Positions 61,185-64,000 of a DNA stretch of 64,000 bases are shown here, piece by piece. Source of the stretch: Microseira sp041929235 (lineage in GTDB: Bacteria > Cyanobacteriota > Cyanobacteriia > Cyanobacteriales > Aerosakkonemataceae). Position 1 is the first letter of the stretch. Every line of letters begins with the position of its first letter. The stretch is from assembly GCF_041929235.1 (NCBI RefSeq), contig NZ_JBHFNP010000115.1, positions 32,543 through 96,542 on the forward strand, written 5' to 3'. The notes under the pieces are model-generated. The model was not told the DNA's origin. It ran no database searches and saw nothing but the letters and a program-made list of their open reading frames with translations. Made by a program: the position numbers and the translations under genes.

Positions 61185-62951
61185 TTATTGAGAAACATCG
61201 TTGACAATGACTTTGAAAGATCCACTTCGGTTAACTGCTTTATCTTTTTTACTTAATTCTTTACGGAAATTATTTTTACTTCCCAGACCAGCGGTAGAAA
61301 GCTGGTTCGCTGCAATTCCTTGGGCGACTAAAATCGACTTTATTTTATCGGCTCGTGCTTTGCTCAGTCTGATATTGGCTGGTTCTGGCCCTTCTTTATC
61401 TGTATGCCCGATAATTTGAATCGTGACGTTTTTGTCCAGAACGTTGGCGTAGTCCGCAAGCTTTTGTATTTCTCTAACTAAGTTTTGGATTTTTTGCTCT
61501 TGAGCGGGGATAAAATTTTCGCTTCCCCGCGCAAAAAATATCACTTGTTCTTCAATATTTTTTCTGGTTGACTCAAATTTTTTCATATCCGTCTCTACCA
61601 GATTTTTTTCCTGTAATTTAGTCACGCCGGGAATTGTTGGCGCCAGTCTCCTCGCTGCCACAATCCAGCGGCGAGGAGCAGTTCCCGATGCATAAAGAAT
61701 GCCGTTTTCATCTACGCTTAAATTGACGGTTTTGGGGGGTTCTAGCACCTTTTTTGCTCGCGCCGCGATCGTTTCTGGATCGAGGGATAGGTAACCCTGC
61801 CATCTGCTTACTACAGTTTTGGGATTAATCTCGGTTTCTTGCAAGATTTTAATTGGATCGGCTGCCACCGGATCGCGCAGTCCGGAAATAAAATATTTCC
61901 CATGACGTTTCTTGGCATCAGTAATTACAATTCCTGGTTCAGCTTGCAGTTTTTCTAAATAATCTGCCCAGCGACGCTGTTCGCGAAATTCAAAAAAGCC
62001 CCAGCTTCCCAATCCAAAAAGTATGCCTCCTAACAACATCCATAAAATCGGAGAAACTTTGTATTTTTTGGGTTTATATCTTTGTTGCAGGCAAGCTTCC
62101 ACGTAGGGTAGGCTGGCTTCAAAGGTTGCAGTATCTCCTTGAAAATTTCTCAGGGCGTTTGCTTGACGCAGGTGAATTTTTTCGCTCGCTTCTTGGAAAG
62201 TTAACCTTAATTCTTTGGGTGCGTTTCCTTTGATAATGCCTGCCAATATTGCATAAGGTCCTTGTTCGATCCAAATCGTGAGATCGCCATACTGCAAGCT
62301 TTCAAGTGTATTGCTCGTCGCTACGTTGAAAGAGTCTCGCACAAAATCTTGGATAGCCGTTAACATTGCTGAAACTAAGTCAGCATCCATCGCTACTACC
62401 CCTTCTGCTACGATGTGTTGCAGCAGCAATCCGGTTTCTTTGTGAATGAGGAAAACTTGTTCAACCCGATAAACCAGGGTACGCAGCATTATGACTTCGG
62501 CGAATGATTTGCCTGTCTGTAATGCTTCTATTCTCCACAAAAAGCTTTGTGGGGAAAGACTGTGTTCTACGACTTGATTGAGGGATTGGATCGTGGCTTC
62601 CAGCGCTGTAGCAATAGCTTTGCGAGTCGCTGGTCCGATGACGGGGAAAATGGCATCCGCAAGCACGTTCAAATCTCTTTTAACCGAAACTTCGATCGCT
62701 GTTTCAACGGTGGGGACAATTGCTTCGCCCAGTTGTTTGTCTTTGAGCGAGCGTAAAATAATCGCCTCTGGAAGCAATTGGCTGACTTCCTCTGCACTAA
62801 TGTTGGGATTTTCCAAGCGCTTGTGCAGTTTGTCAAGCTCGCTAGTCTCAAAACCTAGCAGCAAACTGCGGAGTTCGGCAAGCGCTTCTTCCGTTGCAGC
62901 ATCGTTATTTGGGGTATTGTTTTTGACATCCTGGGTGGAAGGATCTGTCAT
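61185..62951 (-). CDS. OmpA-family membrane protein with Roadblock-like N-terminal region
   Basis: 588 residues. ~20-145 helical; ~150-250 a Roadblock/LC7-like fold is suggested by VEQVFLIHKETGLLLQHIVA and LTIWIEQGPYAILAGIIKGN; membrane helix 300-320 (PILWMLLGGILFGLGSWGFF); ~330-440 BON-like; ~465-585 OmpA/MotB peptidoglycan-binding domain (IQIIGHTDKEGPEPANIRLS, KARADKIKSILVAQG). This orientation puts the N-terminal half in the cytoplasm next to the GTPase and the OmpA end in the periplasm on the cell wall. The Roadblock call is inference. Confidence 0.85.
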   Translation of the reverse strand: MTDPSTQDVKNNTPNNDAATEEALAELRSLLLGFETSELDKLHKRLENPNISAEEVSQLLPEAIILRSLKDKQLGEAIVPTVETAIEVSVKRDLNVLADAIFPVIGPATRKAIATALEATIQSLNQVVEHSLSPQSFLWRIEALQTGKSFAEVIMLRTLVYRVEQVFLIHKETGLLLQHIVAEGVVAMDADLVSAMLTAIQDFVRDSFNVATSNTLESLQYGDLTIWIEQGPYAILAGIIKGNAPKELRLTFQEASEKIHLRQANALRNFQGDTATFEASLPYVEACLQQRYKPKKYKVSPILWMLLGGILFGLGSWGFFEFREQRRWADYLEKLQAEPGIVITDAKKRHGKYFISGLRDPVAADPIKILQETEINPKTVVSRWQGYLSLDPETIAARAKKVLEPPKTVNLSVDENGILYASGTAPRRWIVAARRLAPTIPGVTKLQEKNLVETDMKKFESTRKNIEEQVIFFARGSENFIPAQEQKIQNLVREIQKLADYANVLDKNVTIQIIGHTDKEGPEPANIRLSKARADKIKSILVAQGIAANQLSTAGLGSKNNFRKELSKKDKAVNRSGSFKVIVNDVSQ

Positions 62952-62998
62952 ACCTCAAATCTCCCGATTTATGGTTAATTATTACAAGGTATAATTTA

Positions 62999-63598
62999 CT
63001 ATTGCTTGTTCAGTCGCACAGCTAGTTCTGCAAATAAAGTGGCGAGATATGACCGCTCGGTCTTGTCCCTACGAAGTCTCTCGGTTTCTTGTTCTAGAAC
63101 CGCTAATATTTCTTCGTTCTTTTGCTTTATCCCATCCTCTATATTTTTAGACTGATCTAATATTTGCTGGCGCAATTCCCGCTGACTTTGGTTTGCTTGT
63201 TGCTGCAATTGGGTAATCTTATTATCCAAAGCATCTATTAAATTTTTAATTTCCCGCTCCAGGTCTTTGACGGCTTTATCTCTTGCGGTTGGTTCGCGAT
63301 CTACTCGATCGGTTAGCGAGTCAATCTCGCGCCGGATATAATTTTCCAGGTTGTCTAGGCGTTTTTTTATGTCTTCTCGCAAGTCAGATTGTTCTTTAAC
63401 TAAACCTTCTTCCAAGCGGGCAAATCTTTTTTCATTTTCCCGCATCTGATTCCCGAAAAGAATATCTCTTATTTTATCTAAACTTCCAGTTTCAACAGCT
63501 TCTATCCCACTCATTTGATGTTTAATCCCTTGAGGTAAGCTGGTATTTGTTTCTTCTATTTCCATATAGTTTATTTTTTTTCCTTCTGGTGCATTCAT
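62999..63598 (-). CDS. Coiled-coil protein, first gene of the GTPase-OmpA operon
   Basis: 199 residues, charged, with a long coiled coil from ~45 to ~180 (KRFARLEEGLVKEQSDLRED; LEREIKNLIDALDNKITQLQ) and a final LATLFAELAVRLNKQ. No membrane helix. It ends 47 bases before the OmpA gene in the same direction and may be a cytoplasmic adaptor of that complex. I recall similar proteins beside OmpA-family genes in cyanobacteria but no function. Confidence 0.8.
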   Translation of the reverse strand: MNAPEGKKINYMEIEETNTSLPQGIKHQMSGIEAVETGSLDKIRDILFGNQMRENEKRFARLEEGLVKEQSDLREDIKKRLDNLENYIRREIDSLTDRVDREPTARDKAVKDLEREIKNLIDALDNKITQLQQQANQSQRELRQQILDQSKNIEDGIKQKNEEILAVLEQETERLRRDKTERSYLATLFAELAVRLNKQ

Positions 63599-64000
63599 GC
63601 TTTTTTTTTGATATTAAGCGGGCTTTTTAAAACTAGATAAAACACAAAAATGTTATCAGCAATGACTAGAAAAATGATAAATCAAGGTTATTTATCATTT
63701 TTCTTCTGGCTAAAGCAAAGTGAATCGTGGTAGCGAGCGCCTAAAACTAACAAGGGGGGCAAAGGTAACATTTGTATCATCCTCAGTATACAGGCGGGTC
63801 TGGCGCTAGCGTACAAAGACGCTAAAGCATTAAATTATAGCTTAGAATAGAATAACCAAATTGAGCCACTCCCCGGTCTCTTGACACGGGGATTCAGGCT
63901 GGAATAATGGTACATCTTTTCGTCCGGTCTTGTTTGCACAAAACGACTATCTGGACATACTTTTCCAGCTTAAAGGAGATCCTCTCGGATGGGGAACCAG
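63599..64000. other. Non-coding right edge
   Basis: No gene seen. It presumably contains the promoter of the minus-strand operon. CCCCGGTCTC / GACACGGGG (63871-63891) is a hairpin like those near IS200/IS605 ends, next to the window border. Confidence 0.4.

Overview
The window looks like chromosomal DNA of a filamentous (Oscillatoriales-type) cyanobacterium. The HIP1 octamer GCGATCGC recurs throughout, short heptamer repeats fill many gaps, and there are a high-light-inducible protein, a cyanobacterial-type phenylalanine-ammonia-lyase-like enzyme, a Ser/Thr-kinase/histidine-kinase hybrid, a siroheme reductase of the sulfite type and many dispersed palindromic repeats. No rRNA or tRNA gene was seen. 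The species cannot be named from the sequence.

Positions 1-13.7 kb: a partly decayed natural-product cluster. It holds the C-terminal end of an NRPS (condensation domain joined directly to a carrier protein), an MFS exporter, a MIO-type aromatic ammonia-lyase/aminomutase, an AMP-ligase fused to a carrier protein, a TubC-docking-domain/thioesterase fusion, a ghost of a SyrP/TauD-like dioxygenase, an NRPS with a beheaded condensation domain and an adenylation domain lacking the usual Asp235, the stub of a lost downstream NRPS, and a 14-TM DHA2-type exporter. The inferred logic is that an aromatic amino acid is turned into an aryl-acrylate or beta-amino acid, activated, loaded and extended, but deletions have probably altered or killed the original product.

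Positions 13.7-16.5 kb: an insertion hot spot. An NRPS fragment repeating the left edge of the window is interrupted by a degenerate IS4-type element (15-bp inverted ends, 11-bp target duplication) and by a 95-bp MITE.

Positions 16.5-24.9 kb: signalling genes (hybrid kinase without its usual ATPase part, two tandem REC-histidine kinases, a LuxR-type regulator), then a possible structured element and a [2Fe-2S] thioredoxin-like ferredoxin. Positions 25.1-27.5 kb: groES-groEL with a perfect CIRCE operator and a strong terminator. Positions 27.7-41.8 kb: small unknown genes, a Nudix hydrolase, a tnpB relic, a P-loop kinase, ilvD, a pentapeptide protein, sulfite reductase, rsmE and a cell-wall amidase.

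Positions 41.8-44.6 kb: a divergent sulfide/persulfide detoxification locus (ArsR-family regulator, palindromic operator, DUF442 protein, persulfide dioxygenase, TauE/SafE exporter whose last 31 codons come from an inserted repeat). Positions 45.7-58.3 kb: a 1030-residue repeat membrane protein, an Hli protein, an ArsB/NhaD-type transporter, a c-di-AMP (ydaO-type) riboswitch in front of a truncated nitrate-type permease gene, a P-type cation ATPase, and a two-component system with a Uma2 gene between its genes.

Positions 58.5-63.6 kb: a tightly packed minus-strand operon encoding a coiled-coil protein, an OmpA-family membrane protein with a possible Roadblock-like region, a Ras-like GTPase, a divergent class III cyclase and a histidine kinase broken by a one-base frameshift beside a perfect 22-bp palindrome. 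With the riboswitch and the NRPS cluster, this is the most interesting part of the window.
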